In this document: piece by piece, positions 1 to 6,707 of the stretch
How the letters are laid out: each line of letters opens with the position of its first letter
How positions within the stretch are numbered: the first letter of the stretch is position 1
Source: Wenzhouxiangella sp.
Lineage (GTDB): Bacteria; Pseudomonadota; Gammaproteobacteria; Xanthomonadales; Wenzhouxiangellaceae
Assembly: GCA_007121485.1 (NCBI GenBank)
Contig: SKKM01000013.1
Coordinates: 1 to 17,555, forward strand
Direction: 5' to 3'
Length of the DNA: 17,555 bases
The notes under the pieces: model-generated
What the model saw: only the letters and a program-made list of their open reading frames with translations
What the model was told of the DNA's origin: nothing
Database searches by the model: none
Translations under genes and position numbers: made by a program

Positions 1-80
1 CCCCGCACAAGCTGGAGTTCAAGAAGTACGACCCGGTCGTGCGCAAGCACGTGGCGTACAAGGAAGCCAAGATCAAGTAA
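1..80 (+). CDS. rpmG: 50S ribosomal protein L33, 3' end only
   Basis: The first complete codon is at position 3, and the frame reads 25 residues to a TAA stop at 78-80. The tail is lysine-rich and contains KKYDPVVRKHV followed by YKEAKIK, the classic C-terminus of bacterial L33, a small protein of the large ribosomal subunit near the E site. About half of the usual 50-55 residue protein is visible; the start and any upstream rpmB partner lie outside the window. A strong intrinsic terminator follows 25 bases after the stop, so this is probably the last gene of its operon. Identification is from the diagnostic tail. Confidence 0.93.
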   Translation, partial: PHKLEFKKYDPVVRKHVAYKEAKIK

Positions 81-105
81 GCAACGCGCCTGCTTCGCGA
101 TCTGC

Positions 106-142
106 AACGCAAAACGCCGGGTCAGACCCGGCGTTTTGCGTT
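106..142. terminator. Intrinsic terminator after rpmG, probably bidirectional
   Basis: A perfect 17-bp stem (106-122 pairing with 126-142) closes on a three-base loop, CAG. The stem has a GC-rich core, CGCCGGGT, and an outer AACGCAAAA/TTTTGCGTT part, so a T-rich stretch follows the core on either strand. It lies between rpmG (plus) and the minus-strand symporter gene ending at 324, and could stop both transcripts. Confidence 0.88.
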
Positions 143-203
143 ATTGATGAAGTGTTCGGTCCCTGCCGCAAGCCACCTACCCACCGGTGGCAGCACGCTA
201 TGA

Positions 204-278
204 CGGTCTCGGGCGGGACAAGCCGCTGAAGGCCTCGCCACCGCGTCGAACTGAAGCGGTTTGTCCCGCCCGAGACCG
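204..278. repeat. Long imperfect inverted repeat in intergenic DNA
   Basis: The 24-base arms 204-227 and 255-278 are complementary except for one position, which would be a G-U wobble in RNA; the loop is 27 bases (228-254). The arm core is GGTCTCGGGCGGGACAA. CTGAAG appears twice around the loop (226-231 and 251-256). Just outside, at 172-191, lies a second small dyad, GCCACC/GGTGGC, enclosing the palindrome CCACCGGTGG. No T-run follows either arm, so it is not a standard terminator. Size and position between convergent genes fit a REP/BIME-type or small MITE-like element, but copies elsewhere cannot be seen from this window. The 143-323 stretch holds no credible gene. Confidence 0.7.
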
Positions 279-323
279 GCCTCGAAGCGCCCAAACTCCG
301 AAACAGGCCCACGAACACCGACT

Positions 324-1886
324 TCAGCTGCGCTGCCGCCGCAGATTCTCGCGCCAGGTCGGCAGGGTGCCCGCCTGGACTTTGGCCCAGTAGCGGTCCA
401 GCTCGCGCCGCACCGTCGGCAGCAGGAAGTAGATGCCGAGCAGGTTGGGGAAGGCCATGGCCAGGATCATGGCGTCGGAGAAACCGATCACCGCGCCCAG
501 CTGCATGCTGGCTCCGGCGACCACGAACAGCAAAAACAGAGTCTTGTAGGTGTACTCGGCGCTGCGGCTCTCGCCGAACAGGTAAGTCCAGGATTTCAGG
601 CCGTAGTAGGACCAGGCCAGCATGGTCGAGTAGGCGAACAGGATCACCGCCACAGCCAGCACGTAGGGGAACCAGCTGATCGCGCTCTCGAAGGCCTCGG
701 AGGTCAGCTCCACGCCGCTCATGCCGTTGCCGTCCACGTAGACCCCGGAAATGATGATCACCAGGGCGGTGATGGTGCAGACGATGATCGTGTCGACGAA
801 GGGCTCGTACAGCGCCACCACGCCCTCGCTGACCGGCTCGTTGGTCTGCACCGCCGAATGGGCAATCGCCGCCGAGCCGATGCCGGCCTCGGAAGAAAAC
901 GCCGCGCGCTGAAAGCCGATCGCCAGCACGCCCAGCATGCCGCCGGCCACCGAACTGACGCCGAAGGCCGACGACAGCATCAGTGCGAATGCAGCCGGCA
1001 CCTGGTCGATGTGCGCGCCGATCACGACCAGCCCGGAGGTGATGTAGATCATCCCCATCAGCGGCACGATCTTCGAGGTCACGCGGGCGATCGAGCGGAT
1101 GCCGCCGATGATGACCAGGGCGACGAAAAACGCCATGATCAGCCCGAACAGCCAGCCCTTGTCGGCAAACCAGGACTCGGCCCCGCCGGTGACGCCGACG
1201 ATCTGCTGGAAGCTCTGGTTGGACTGGAACATGTTGGCGCCGCCGAACGAGCCGCCGACGCAAAAGATGGCAAAGACCACGGCACAGACCTTGCCCAGCG
1301 TGGCCAGGGCCGGCCCGCGCTCGGCCAGGCCGCGCGACAGGTACCACATCGGCCCGCCGGAGATGCTGCCATCCGGATTGACCGAGCGGTACTTCACGCC
1401 CAGGGTGCACTCGACGAACTTCGACGACATGCCCAGGAAGCCGGCCAGCATCATCCACACCACCGCTCCCGGTCCGCCGACCGAAACCGCAATCGCCACG
1501 CCGGCGATATTGCCCAGGCCGACCGTGCCCGACAGCGCCGTGGCCAGGGCCTGGAAATGGGTGACTTCGCCGGCCGCCCTCGGGTCGTTGTAGTCGCCGC
1601 GGATCAGGCGGAAGCCGTGGGCCAGGCCGCGCAGATTGATGAAGCGGAAGTAGAAGGTGAAGATGAAGGCGGCAATGATCAGCCACAGCACCACGAAGGC
1701 CATCTGCGCGTCGCTGCCCGGCAGCGGCACGCGGAACAGGATCACTTTCTCGACCCAGTCGGTCCCCGGCGCAATCAGGGCCTCGATCCGCTCGTCCAGC
1801 CCGCTGGTCAACGGCTGATCGGCGGCGGCCGTGCCTGACAGGGCCAGTGCCATCAAGGTAAGCAGGGAGCGAAAGAATGTCGGCAT
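324..1886 (-). CDS. AGCS-family sodium:alanine/glycine symporter
   Basis: A 520-residue inner-membrane permease of the alanine/glycine:cation symporter family, which imports small amino acids with Na+ (family knowledge; the exact substrate is not readable). The family hallmark FQALATALSGTVGLGNIAG lies at about 111-129, followed by GGPGAVVWMMLAGF at 138-150 and many hydrophobic helices to the C-terminus. The N-terminus looks like a cleavable signal sequence ending near ALSGTAAA, as in the longer members of the family. The ATG at 1886 was chosen because GGAAG lies five bases upstream and it starts the signal sequence; an in-frame GTG at 1925 is possible. It lies 67 bases downstream of the universal stress gene on the same strand, so co-transcription is possible. 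Confidence 0.9.
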   Translation of the reverse strand: MPTFFRSLLTLMALALSGTAAADQPLTSGLDERIEALIAPGTDWVEKVILFRVPLPGSDAQMAFVVLWLIIAAFIFTFYFRFINLRGLAHGFRLIRGDYNDPRAAGEVTHFQALATALSGTVGLGNIAGVAIAVSVGGPGAVVWMMLAGFLGMSSKFVECTLGVKYRSVNPDGSISGGPMWYLSRGLAERGPALATLGKVCAVVFAIFCVGGSFGGANMFQSNQSFQQIVGVTGGAESWFADKGWLFGLIMAFFVALVIIGGIRSIARVTSKIVPLMGMIYITSGLVVIGAHIDQVPAAFALMLSSAFGVSSVAGGMLGVLAIGFQRAAFSSEAGIGSAAIAHSAVQTNEPVSEGVVALYEPFVDTIIVCTITALVIIISGVYVDGNGMSGVELTSEAFESAISWFPYVLAVAVILFAYSTMLAWSYYGLKSWTYLFGESRSAEYTYKTLFLLFVVAGASMQLGAVIGFSDAMILAMAFPNLLGIYFLLPTVRRELDRYWAKVQAGTLPTWRENLRRQRS

Positions 1887-1953
1887 GCGGTCTTCCAGGT
1901 CGGGCCGGGCGGCCCTGGCGGCCACCGGCTGTGGGCGTCGAGGCGGGCTTCGT

Positions 1954-2388
1954 TTACGGAACCACCAGGACCGGGCAGGGCGAAATCTGGATCAGGGTGC
2001 TGGCGGTGCCGCCGAGGAAGCGTGATTTCAGCGGCGTGTCCCCGATCACGCCGACGATGATCATGTTGACCTCGTATTCCCGGGCCAGCTGGACCAGCGT
2101 CTTGGCCGGGTGCCCGTGCCGGGCGACGACCTCGCAGTCAATCCCGGCGGCTTCGAAGCGCCGCTGCTCCGGAATCAGCAGTTGCTCGGCCGCGCGGGCC
2201 AGCTCCTCCTCCCGGCGCTTGTGGCGCAGCGCGTTTTCCTCGGCCGTGGAAAAGGTGAACGGCGACCAGGGAATGACGTAGCTCAGGACCACGCTGCCCC
2301 GGCTCGCCTGCGCCTGGTGCAGCGCCGCGGCCACGGCGCGCTGACAGCACTCGCTGCCGTCCAGGCCGACCAGAAATTTCTCGCTCAT
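1954..2388 (-). CDS. Universal stress protein, UspA family
   Basis: A 144-residue single-domain Usp protein, the usual size. It opens with the beta-strand and acidic residue FLVGLDGS (Asp10), has the RHGHPAKTLVQLA segment near 90-102, and ends PCPVLVVP, all typical of the family. The nucleotide-binding motif G-x2-G-x9-G is present (Gly113, Gly116, Gly126), with a second Gly127 before Thr128 where the consensus has Ser/Thr directly, so ATP binding is likely but the loop is slightly unusual. These cytoplasmic proteins help cells survive stress or starvation; the specific trigger cannot be read here. The ATG at 2388 fits family starts, with AGGGA ten bases upstream. It precedes the symporter gene on the same strand. 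Confidence 0.92.
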   Translation of the reverse strand: MSEKFLVGLDGSECCQRAVAAALHQAQASRGSVVLSYVIPWSPFTFSTAEENALRHKRREEELARAAEQLLIPEQRRFEAAGIDCEVVARHGHPAKTLVQLAREYEVNMIIVGVIGDTPLKSRFLGGTASTLIQISPCPVLVVP

Positions 2389-2430
2389 TGTTGTCTTGTC
2401 CCTCGCGCGGCGGTGGCCACGAGCCTGCAA

Positions 2431-2457
2431 CGTATACAAGGGCGGCGAAATTTGCAA
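2431..2457 (-). promoter_or_regulatory. Weak candidate promoter for the universal stress gene
   Basis: On the minus strand TTGCAA (2457-2452) is followed after 15 bases by TATACG (2436-2431), giving four of six matches in each box but a short spacer. It would give a 5' leader of about 37 bases. The palindrome ATTTGCAAAT (2450-2459) overlaps the upstream box and could be a regulator site. Sequence resemblance only. Confidence 0.28.
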
Positions 2458-2551
2458 ATCATTCCGGCCTGCGCGGTCTGTACGACCCCGGAAATGTTGC
2501 GCCAACGCCAGTCAGGAGCGGGGCTGGCGACTATCAAGTCCGGAAGGTCTT

Positions 2552-2560
2552 TGCTACACT
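2552..2560 (+). promoter_or_regulatory. Extended -10 promoter for the beta-barrel gene
   Basis: TGCTACACT combines the TGn extension with the -10 hexamer TACACT at 2555-2560. No good -35 box lies 17 bases upstream, which extended -10 promoters tolerate. Transcription would start near 2567, leaving about 66 bases of leader before the ATG at 2633. AGAGGGA at 2613-2619 is the best ribosome-binding candidate, though its spacing is long at 13-14 bases. Confidence 0.45.
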
Positions 2561-2632
2561 GGAACCAGCGCCGGTTGTTTGCTGTCTATTAAGCGAACGT
2601 AAAAACCGAGCCAGAGGGACAACACGAAGTCG

Positions 2633-3649
2633 ATGAACAAATTGCTGCACGGCGTGATTCTGAGCGCAGCCCTGGTGGGCGGCTCGGGCGTGCACGCGCA
2701 ATTGATCGACGCGGAACCCTTGATCACGGAATCGGGCGCGGGCGCGCTGTCGGGTCGCATGATGACCGAGCGCGACGCGCTGGGCCTGCCGGGTCTGCGG
2801 CCGCTGCTGAAAATGTCGATCCCGCTGCAGCGCGGTGGCGCTCTGGACGCCAACGACGGCGGGCCCTTCTCCTGGTCGCTGGAGGCCTGGCAACTCAACA
2901 CCGCCAGCCTGGCCCACATTCACTGCAACCGCCTGACCTCGACCATCGACTCCTACCTGGCCGAAGACTGCCGTTTCGTCGACCAGCCGGTGCCCGAACA
3001 TGCCGTCAACCTGGTCCAGGTACGCGGCGAATGGACGGCGGCGCCCGGACTGAGCGTCGGCGTGGGCGCGTTCAGCCTGCAGCCCGAGTCGCCTGTCGGC
3101 GGCATGTCCTTCAATAACCTGCGCGAGCCCAGCGCCGAGTTCGGCGTGCTGCCGCTGGCGGTGCGTCCTAGCGAGGGCCTGGACTTCAACGTCAGCTTCG
3201 GCATCGCCCATGAGCGGATCGGGGATTTCCTGGTCGGCCTGCAGCTGGCGCGTTATCGGCAGAGCATGAGCCTGCTCGATCTCGGCATGGGCCGGCTCGG
3301 CGATCCGCTGGGTCTCCTGCACGCCGGCGATTTCGAGCGCTACGCCAACAGCGCCCAGCTGGCGGTCGGTTGGCGGCGCGGCAGCTTCAGCGGCGATCTG
3401 CTGGCCAGCGCGCGCGAAGTGCCCCTGTATCTCGGCAGCGGTCAGTACACCCAGGCCCCGCTGAACTCGTTCGATCTCGAGTTCTCCTGGCGCGCGGTGC
3501 GCAACGCCTCGATCAGCATCGGCGTGAGTAACGTGCTGGATGCGGCGCCGCGGGCGGCCGAGGACAGCGTTCTCGAAGCCGGTGTCGAAGACCCGCTGGA
3601 ACATATCTTCGGGCGCATCCCCTACGTTCGCTACAAGCACGATTTGTAA
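2633..3649 (+). CDS. Exported protein, probable outer-membrane beta-barrel
   Basis: 338 residues; I do not recognise a named family. A signal peptide spans about 1-22, with likely cleavage after VHA. The mature part has short alternating hydrophobic/polar stretches ending in charged or glycine turns (for example FSWSLEAWQLN, LSVGVGAFSLQ, SAQLAVGWRRGSFSGDLLASA, FDLEFSWRAVRNASISIGVSNVLDA), as expected of a beta-barrel. The end, with ISIGVSNVLD followed by an acidic insert and YVRYKHDL, resembles the last strands of TonB-dependent receptors. No plug domain or TonB box is visible and the length is about half of a full receptor. It lacks the usual terminal aromatic residue. Cys98 and Cys113 may form a disulphide. 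A second exported protein follows after 48 bases. Confidence 0.72.
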   Translation: MNKLLHGVILSAALVGGSGVHAQLIDAEPLITESGAGALSGRMMTERDALGLPGLRPLLKMSIPLQRGGALDANDGGPFSWSLEAWQLNTASLAHIHCNRLTSTIDSYLAEDCRFVDQPVPEHAVNLVQVRGEWTAAPGLSVGVGAFSLQPESPVGGMSFNNLREPSAEFGVLPLAVRPSEGLDFNVSFGIAHERIGDFLVGLQLARYRQSMSLLDLGMGRLGDPLGLLHAGDFERYANSAQLAVGWRRGSFSGDLLASAREVPLYLGSGQYTQAPLNSFDLEFSWRAVRNASISIGVSNVLDAAPRAAEDSVLEAGVEDPLEHIFGRIPYVRYKHDL

Positions 3650-3697
3650 TGGCGGTTGTCCAAGACCGTTGCACCCCTCGACCGATCTGAATTTCAC

Positions 3698-4225
3698 ATG
3701 AAACCGAAAGCAAGCCTTTTCGTGCTGGCCGTTGCCGTGGCGCTGACCGCGTCGTTTGCGGCTGCCAACAACTTCTCCACCCTTGAGGAGCGCATGACCG
3801 GCCGCGAGTTTCGCGACGCCGGTCTGCACAAGCTGACCGACGAGGAACTGGCTTTCCTCAATCGCTGGATCCAGGTTCGTTCCCTGGCCGAAGGCGAGGT
3901 GCCCGACTGGGCCACCGGTCGCCCGGAGGCGCGCCCCGACGGACCGGCCACGGCTGCGGCCGCGCCGGCGGGAGATCGCCGCGGTTTTTCCGATGGCGAA
4001 CGCAGCGAGATCAATTCCCGGCTGCGCGGCAGTTTCAGCGGCTGGCGCGGCGACGGGGTTTTCGAACTGGAAAACGGCATGGTCTGGGAGCAGGCCGAGC
4101 CCGGCGTGTTTGCCATACCGACGCTGGAGAATCCCGAAGTCAGGATCCGGCCCGGAATGTTTGGCGCCTGGCACCTGCAGGTGGCTGGCTACAACACGCG
4201 CGTTCGGGTCAGGCGCGTACAGTAA
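3698..4225 (+). CDS. Small exported protein of unknown function
   Basis: 175 residues with a clear signal peptide (MKPKASLFVLAVAVALTASFAAA). Two conserved-looking parts flank a flexible middle. The N-terminal part is helical, ERMTGREFRDAGLHKLTDEELAFLNRWI (about 31-58 of the precursor), with the 'gLhKLtdeELaFLNrWI' pattern I associate with uncharacterised proteins of Xanthomonadaceae and relatives. The middle is Ala/Pro-rich (about 75-95). The C-terminal part, with FSGWRGDGVFELENGMVWEQ then NPEVRIRPG and RVRVRRVQ, looks like a small beta domain. The ATG at 3698 is chosen because it starts the signal peptide; no clear Shine-Dalgarno is seen. It lies 48 bases after the beta-barrel gene and is likely co-transcribed. 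The function is unknown; periplasmic location is inferred. Confidence 0.78.
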   Translation: MKPKASLFVLAVAVALTASFAAANNFSTLEERMTGREFRDAGLHKLTDEELAFLNRWIQVRSLAEGEVPDWATGRPEARPDGPATAAAAPAGDRRGFSDGERSEINSRLRGSFSGWRGDGVFELENGMVWEQAEPGVFAIPTLENPEVRIRPGMFGAWHLQVAGYNTRVRVRRVQ

Positions 4226-4234
4226 GGCGTTCGC

Positions 4235-4582
4235 CTACTCCGGCGGCGGGCGGTTGCGCGGCAGGCGCAGCCAGAACAACCAGCTGCGGCCAACCAGATA
4301 AAGCGCCAGCCCGAACGGCAGCAGAATGATCGCCGCGGTCGGCGGCGGCAGGAACCAGCCCTGCGGCGGGTCTCCCCACCACCAGATGACGCCTCCCACC
4401 AGCATCGCCAGGGCGATGTAGGTGGCGTTGGCCGCACGATCGGCCTGGCGTCGCCAGTTCTGCCGGGCCAGGCGGTCCCGGTCGGCCGGATCCAGGCTGC
4501 CGACGCCGGTGCTGCAGTGCGGGCAGCGTTTTGCCAAAGACGAGATGCGTTGCCCGCAGGCCGGGCATTTCACGATTGCCAT
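4235..4582 (-). CDS. Zinc-ribbon protein with two membrane helices
   Basis: 115 residues. A zinc ribbon is formed by Cys6-x2-Cys9 and Cys20-x2-Cys23 (KCPACGQRI and RCPHC), followed by a charged linker rich in Arg/Asp and two hydrophobic helices (about 53-69 and 83-100), with a short Pro-rich cytoplasmic tail. The ribbon is predicted to face the cytoplasm. The ATG at 4582 lies only four bases after the histidine kinase stop (4587-4589), so it is the third gene of the two-component operon and probably translationally coupled. Its 3' end stops nine bases from the convergent exported-protein gene. No function is known; a role in the signalling pathway is only suggested by position. Confidence 0.82.
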   Translation of the reverse strand: MAIVKCPACGQRISSLAKRCPHCSTGVGSLDPADRDRLARQNWRRQADRAANATYIALAMLVGGVIWWWGDPPQGWFLPPPTAAIILLPFGLALYLVGRSWLFWLRLPRNRPPPE

Positions 4583-4586
4583 GGCC

Positions 4587-5921
4587 TCAGCTTACCTCAA
4601 GCGGCGCCGGGGTCGCTGCGACCGGGCGCCGGCGCGCTGCCTCGCGATCGGGGAAAAAGCGCAGGATGACGGTCAGTCCGCGCGGCTCCCGGTTGACGAA
4701 GTCGATTTCCCAGCCGTACAGGTCGCACAGGCGCTTGACGATGGACAGGCCCAGGCCGGAGCCCTTGGTGCCGGCCGCCTGGCGGCCGCGGAAGTGCCGA
4801 TCGAAGACGCGCGGAAGCTCTTCTTCCGCGATGCCCGGGCCGGTGTCGAGAATCCGCACCTCGCCGCGGTCGACCTCGACCCGGACCTCGCCCTCGGTGG
4901 TGTAACGCACGGCATTGCCGATCAGGTTGCCCAGGGTCACGGCGATCACCGCCTCCGGCGCAATCACGCTGAGCGGCTCGCGGACGGCCACGTCGAGCGC
5001 CAGCGCCCGATCGCCGACCAGCGGACGGTAGTTGTCCATGACCTGTTCGGCGATGCGCCCGACGTCCTGTGCCCCGGGGCCGTCGCCCGGTTCGCGCCGG
5101 GCCCGCACCAGGTGGAGCAGGGCGGTCGTGATGTCGGTCGACTGGCGCGCCGCGCGCGCGATCCTGAGCAGGCGCTCGCGCTGCCGCTCCGGCAGATCGG
5201 GCTGGGCCAGCATCAGCTCGGTGGCGCCGGAGATCACGGCCAGCGGCGTGCGCAGCTCGTGCGACACATCGGCATTGAACGCCTGGTCGCGCTCGACCAG
5301 TTCATGCAGGCGTGCGGCATAGTCGTCCAGGGCCGCGGCCAGCTGCCCGACCTCGTCGTCGGGAAAATGCGCCTTCAGCGGCGTGGGTGCGGTGGTCTCA
5401 TCCATGGTTTCCAGCCGGCGGGCCAGCTCGGTGACCGGCGCCAGCACGCGCCCGGACGACCAGATGCCCAGCGCCAGCGACAGCAGCGAGAAGGCCACCA
5501 CCACCGCGACCAGCGACCAGATCAGCCGGCGCAGCAGCTCGCGGTTTTCCGAGATGTCATAGGTCAGGAAGACCCAGAAATCGTCGTCCTTGCGCACGGC
5601 CACCTTGAAGTAGGCGCCGTCGGCCCTGACGTCGTGCACGCCGGTGGGCAGATCGCGAAAGGCTTCCGGCACGATCTCGGCCCGGCCGGGGCGGGTCACG
5701 TAACCCTGGATGCGGGTATAGAAGGGCTCGACCAGGGTCGGGTCACGGCGCAGGTCGGTGACGTACTGATCGACCTCGCTGGCCAGGGTGTTGGCAATCA
5801 GGGCGTCTTCCAGCCAGCTCTGCAGGAACAGCGCCGCACTGGCAAACAGCACGCTGAGCAGCGTGCCGAAAACAAGAAATGAAAGGATCAGCCGACTGCG
5901 TAGCCGACGTCTAAACTTCAT
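4587..5921 (-). CDS. Two-component sensor histidine kinase
   Basis: 444 residues. A first membrane helix (about 11-33), a periplasmic sensing region (about 34-131), a second helix (about 133-155), a HAMP linker (about 156-210), then the kinase core. The H-box is FNADVSHELRTPLAVI with His221 as phospho-acceptor; the N-box is LGNLIGNAVRYT (Asn336); G1 is DTGPG (359-363) and G2 is GSGLG (387-391), so it should be active. Its partner is the regulator gene upstream, whose stop lies inside the first codons of this gene. The ATG at 5921 overlaps the regulator by 11 bases; a TTG at 5933 is the alternative, and no Shine-Dalgarno is obvious, which fits translational coupling. The small periplasmic domain matches no signal I can name. 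Confidence 0.93.
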   Translation of the reverse strand: MKFRRRLRSRLILSFLVFGTLLSVLFASAALFLQSWLEDALIANTLASEVDQYVTDLRRDPTLVEPFYTRIQGYVTRPGRAEIVPEAFRDLPTGVHDVRADGAYFKVAVRKDDDFWVFLTYDISENRELLRRLIWSLVAVVVAFSLLSLALGIWSSGRVLAPVTELARRLETMDETTAPTPLKAHFPDDEVGQLAAALDDYAARLHELVERDQAFNADVSHELRTPLAVISGATELMLAQPDLPERQRERLLRIARAARQSTDITTALLHLVRARREPGDGPGAQDVGRIAEQVMDNYRPLVGDRALALDVAVREPLSVIAPEAVIAVTLGNLIGNAVRYTTEGEVRVEVDRGEVRILDTGPGIAEEELPRVFDRHFRGRQAAGTKGSGLGLSIVKRLCDLYGWEIDFVNREPRGLTVILRFFPDREAARRRPVAATPAPLEVS

Positions 5922-6591
5922 CAGGTGGGACAAGGCAGTAGCCGATGCCGTGACGGGTCTGAATCAGGTGCGAGCCGAACGGCTTGTCGATCAGCGAGCG
6001 CAGGGTGTGGATGTGAACCCGGAGACTGTCGCTGTCCGGCAGCTCCTCGCCCCACACATGGTGCTCGAGTTCGCGCCGCGTGACCACCGCCGGCGAGGCG
6101 CTCATCAGCTTTTCCAGCAGCTTCAGGCCGATCGGGTTCAGGTCGATCTTCCGGCTGCCGCGCTTGACCGTGTAGGTCTCGAGGTTGTATTCGAGGTCGC
6201 CCACCTTGAGCTCGCGCGGCTTGACGCGCTGCCCGCGGCGGGCCAGGACTTCCAGCCGCGCCTCGACTTCGCGCAGTTCGAAGGGCTTGACCAGGTAGTC
6301 GTCGGCGCCGGAATCGAAACCGGCCAGCTTGTCCTCGAGCTGGTCGCGGGCCGTGAGCATCAGTACGGGCGTGCCCTTGCGGACATCTTCGCGCAGCTTG
6401 CGGCAGACCTCGATACCGTCCATGCCGGGCAGGGCCAGGTCGAGAACGATGGCGTCGAACTCGTTGACGATGGCCAGGTGCAGACCGGTCACGCCGTCAT
6501 AGGCGTAGTCGACCTCGTGGTCGCGGTCACTCAGGAAATCGCCCAGGTTGGCGGCGATATCGCGGTTGTCTTCAATGATCAGGATGCGCAT
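5911..6591 (-). CDS. OmpR/PhoB-family response regulator
   Basis: 226 residues. The receiver domain has the acidic pair Glu7/Asp8, phospho-acceptor Asp51 (IVLDLALPG), Thr80 and Lys102 (VKPF). A winged-helix DNA-binding domain follows from about 128 to 220, ending with LRVHIHTLRSLIDKP and the wing TRHGIGYCL. It is phosphorylated by the kinase encoded next and controls transcription; subfamily assignment (PhoP/PmrA/QseB-like) is tentative. No Shine-Dalgarno precedes the ATG at 6591. An intrinsic terminator lies only about 20 bases upstream, so transcription must start upstream of that hairpin and read through it. A tandem direct repeat further upstream may be the regulator's own binding site. 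Confidence 0.95.
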   Translation of the reverse strand: MRILIIEDNRDIAANLGDFLSDRDHEVDYAYDGVTGLHLAIVNEFDAIVLDLALPGMDGIEVCRKLREDVRKGTPVLMLTARDQLEDKLAGFDSGADDYLVKPFELREVEARLEVLARRGQRVKPRELKVGDLEYNLETYTVKRGSRKIDLNPIGLKLLEKLMSASPAVVTRRELEHHVWGEELPDSDSLRVHIHTLRSLIDKPFGSHLIQTRHGIGYCLVPPDEV

Positions 6592-6689
6592 CGAGTCAAG
6601 ACCAAATGGAAAAAGACCCGGGCGATTTTGAGCGCCCGGGCCGACATCGTCCCGTAACCACCGGCCGAGACATGCCTGCTGTCGCTCAT
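6579..6689 (-). other. Possible leader-peptide open frame through the terminator
   Basis: A 36-codon frame starts at ATG 6689, crosses the whole terminator hairpin (its T-run encodes Val-Phe-Phe), runs over the regulator start at 6591 in another frame and stops at TGA 6579-6581. The product starts MSDSRHVSAGG and ends LVLTRCAS. The ribosome-binding site is weak (GGTAG four bases upstream). It begins about 12 bases after the predicted transcription start. It may be chance, but a ribosome on this frame would cover the hairpin and deliver ribosomes near the regulator's start codon. Confidence 0.3.
6610..6640 (-). terminator. Intrinsic terminator between pilU and the regulator gene
   Basis: On the minus strand CCCGGGCG (6640-6633) pairs perfectly with CGCCCGGG (6624-6617) around an eight-base loop, followed by TCTTTTT (6616-6610). 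No T-run follows on the plus strand, so it works for minus-strand transcription. It is 122 bases past the pilU stop and could end the pilTU transcript, but it also sits inside any leader of the regulator operon. Confidence 0.85.
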
Positions 6690-6707
6690 GAATCTACCGG
6701 GCAATGG

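Noticed and set aside
261..1838. Long open frame on the plus strand, antisense to the symporter gene
   Set aside because: Low-complexity Arg/His/Gln/Asp-rich translation typical of the reverse frame of a GC-rich gene; the minus frame encodes a clear AGCS symporter.
2388..2632. Open frames on the plus strand in the stress-gene upstream region
   Set aside because: No ribosome site, no protein-like composition, and they conflict with the promoter for the next gene.
2534..4174. Long open frame on the minus strand antisense to the two exported-protein genes
   Set aside because: Translation has no signal, domain or sensible composition, while the plus frames have signal peptides and a promoter and end just before the next gene.
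2633..4225. Exosortase H substrates among the exported proteins
   Set aside because: Neither ends in IPTLxxWG-like motif, membrane helix and basic tail; the 11155-12146 proteins were also checked and lack it.
4226..4234. GGCGTTCGCC hairpin between convergent genes as a terminator
   Set aside because: Stem of only four pairs and no T-run; too weak.
4422..5882. Long plus-strand frame antisense to the kinase gene
   Set aside because: Shadow of the kinase; no motifs, and it crosses the well-supported zinc-ribbon gene start.
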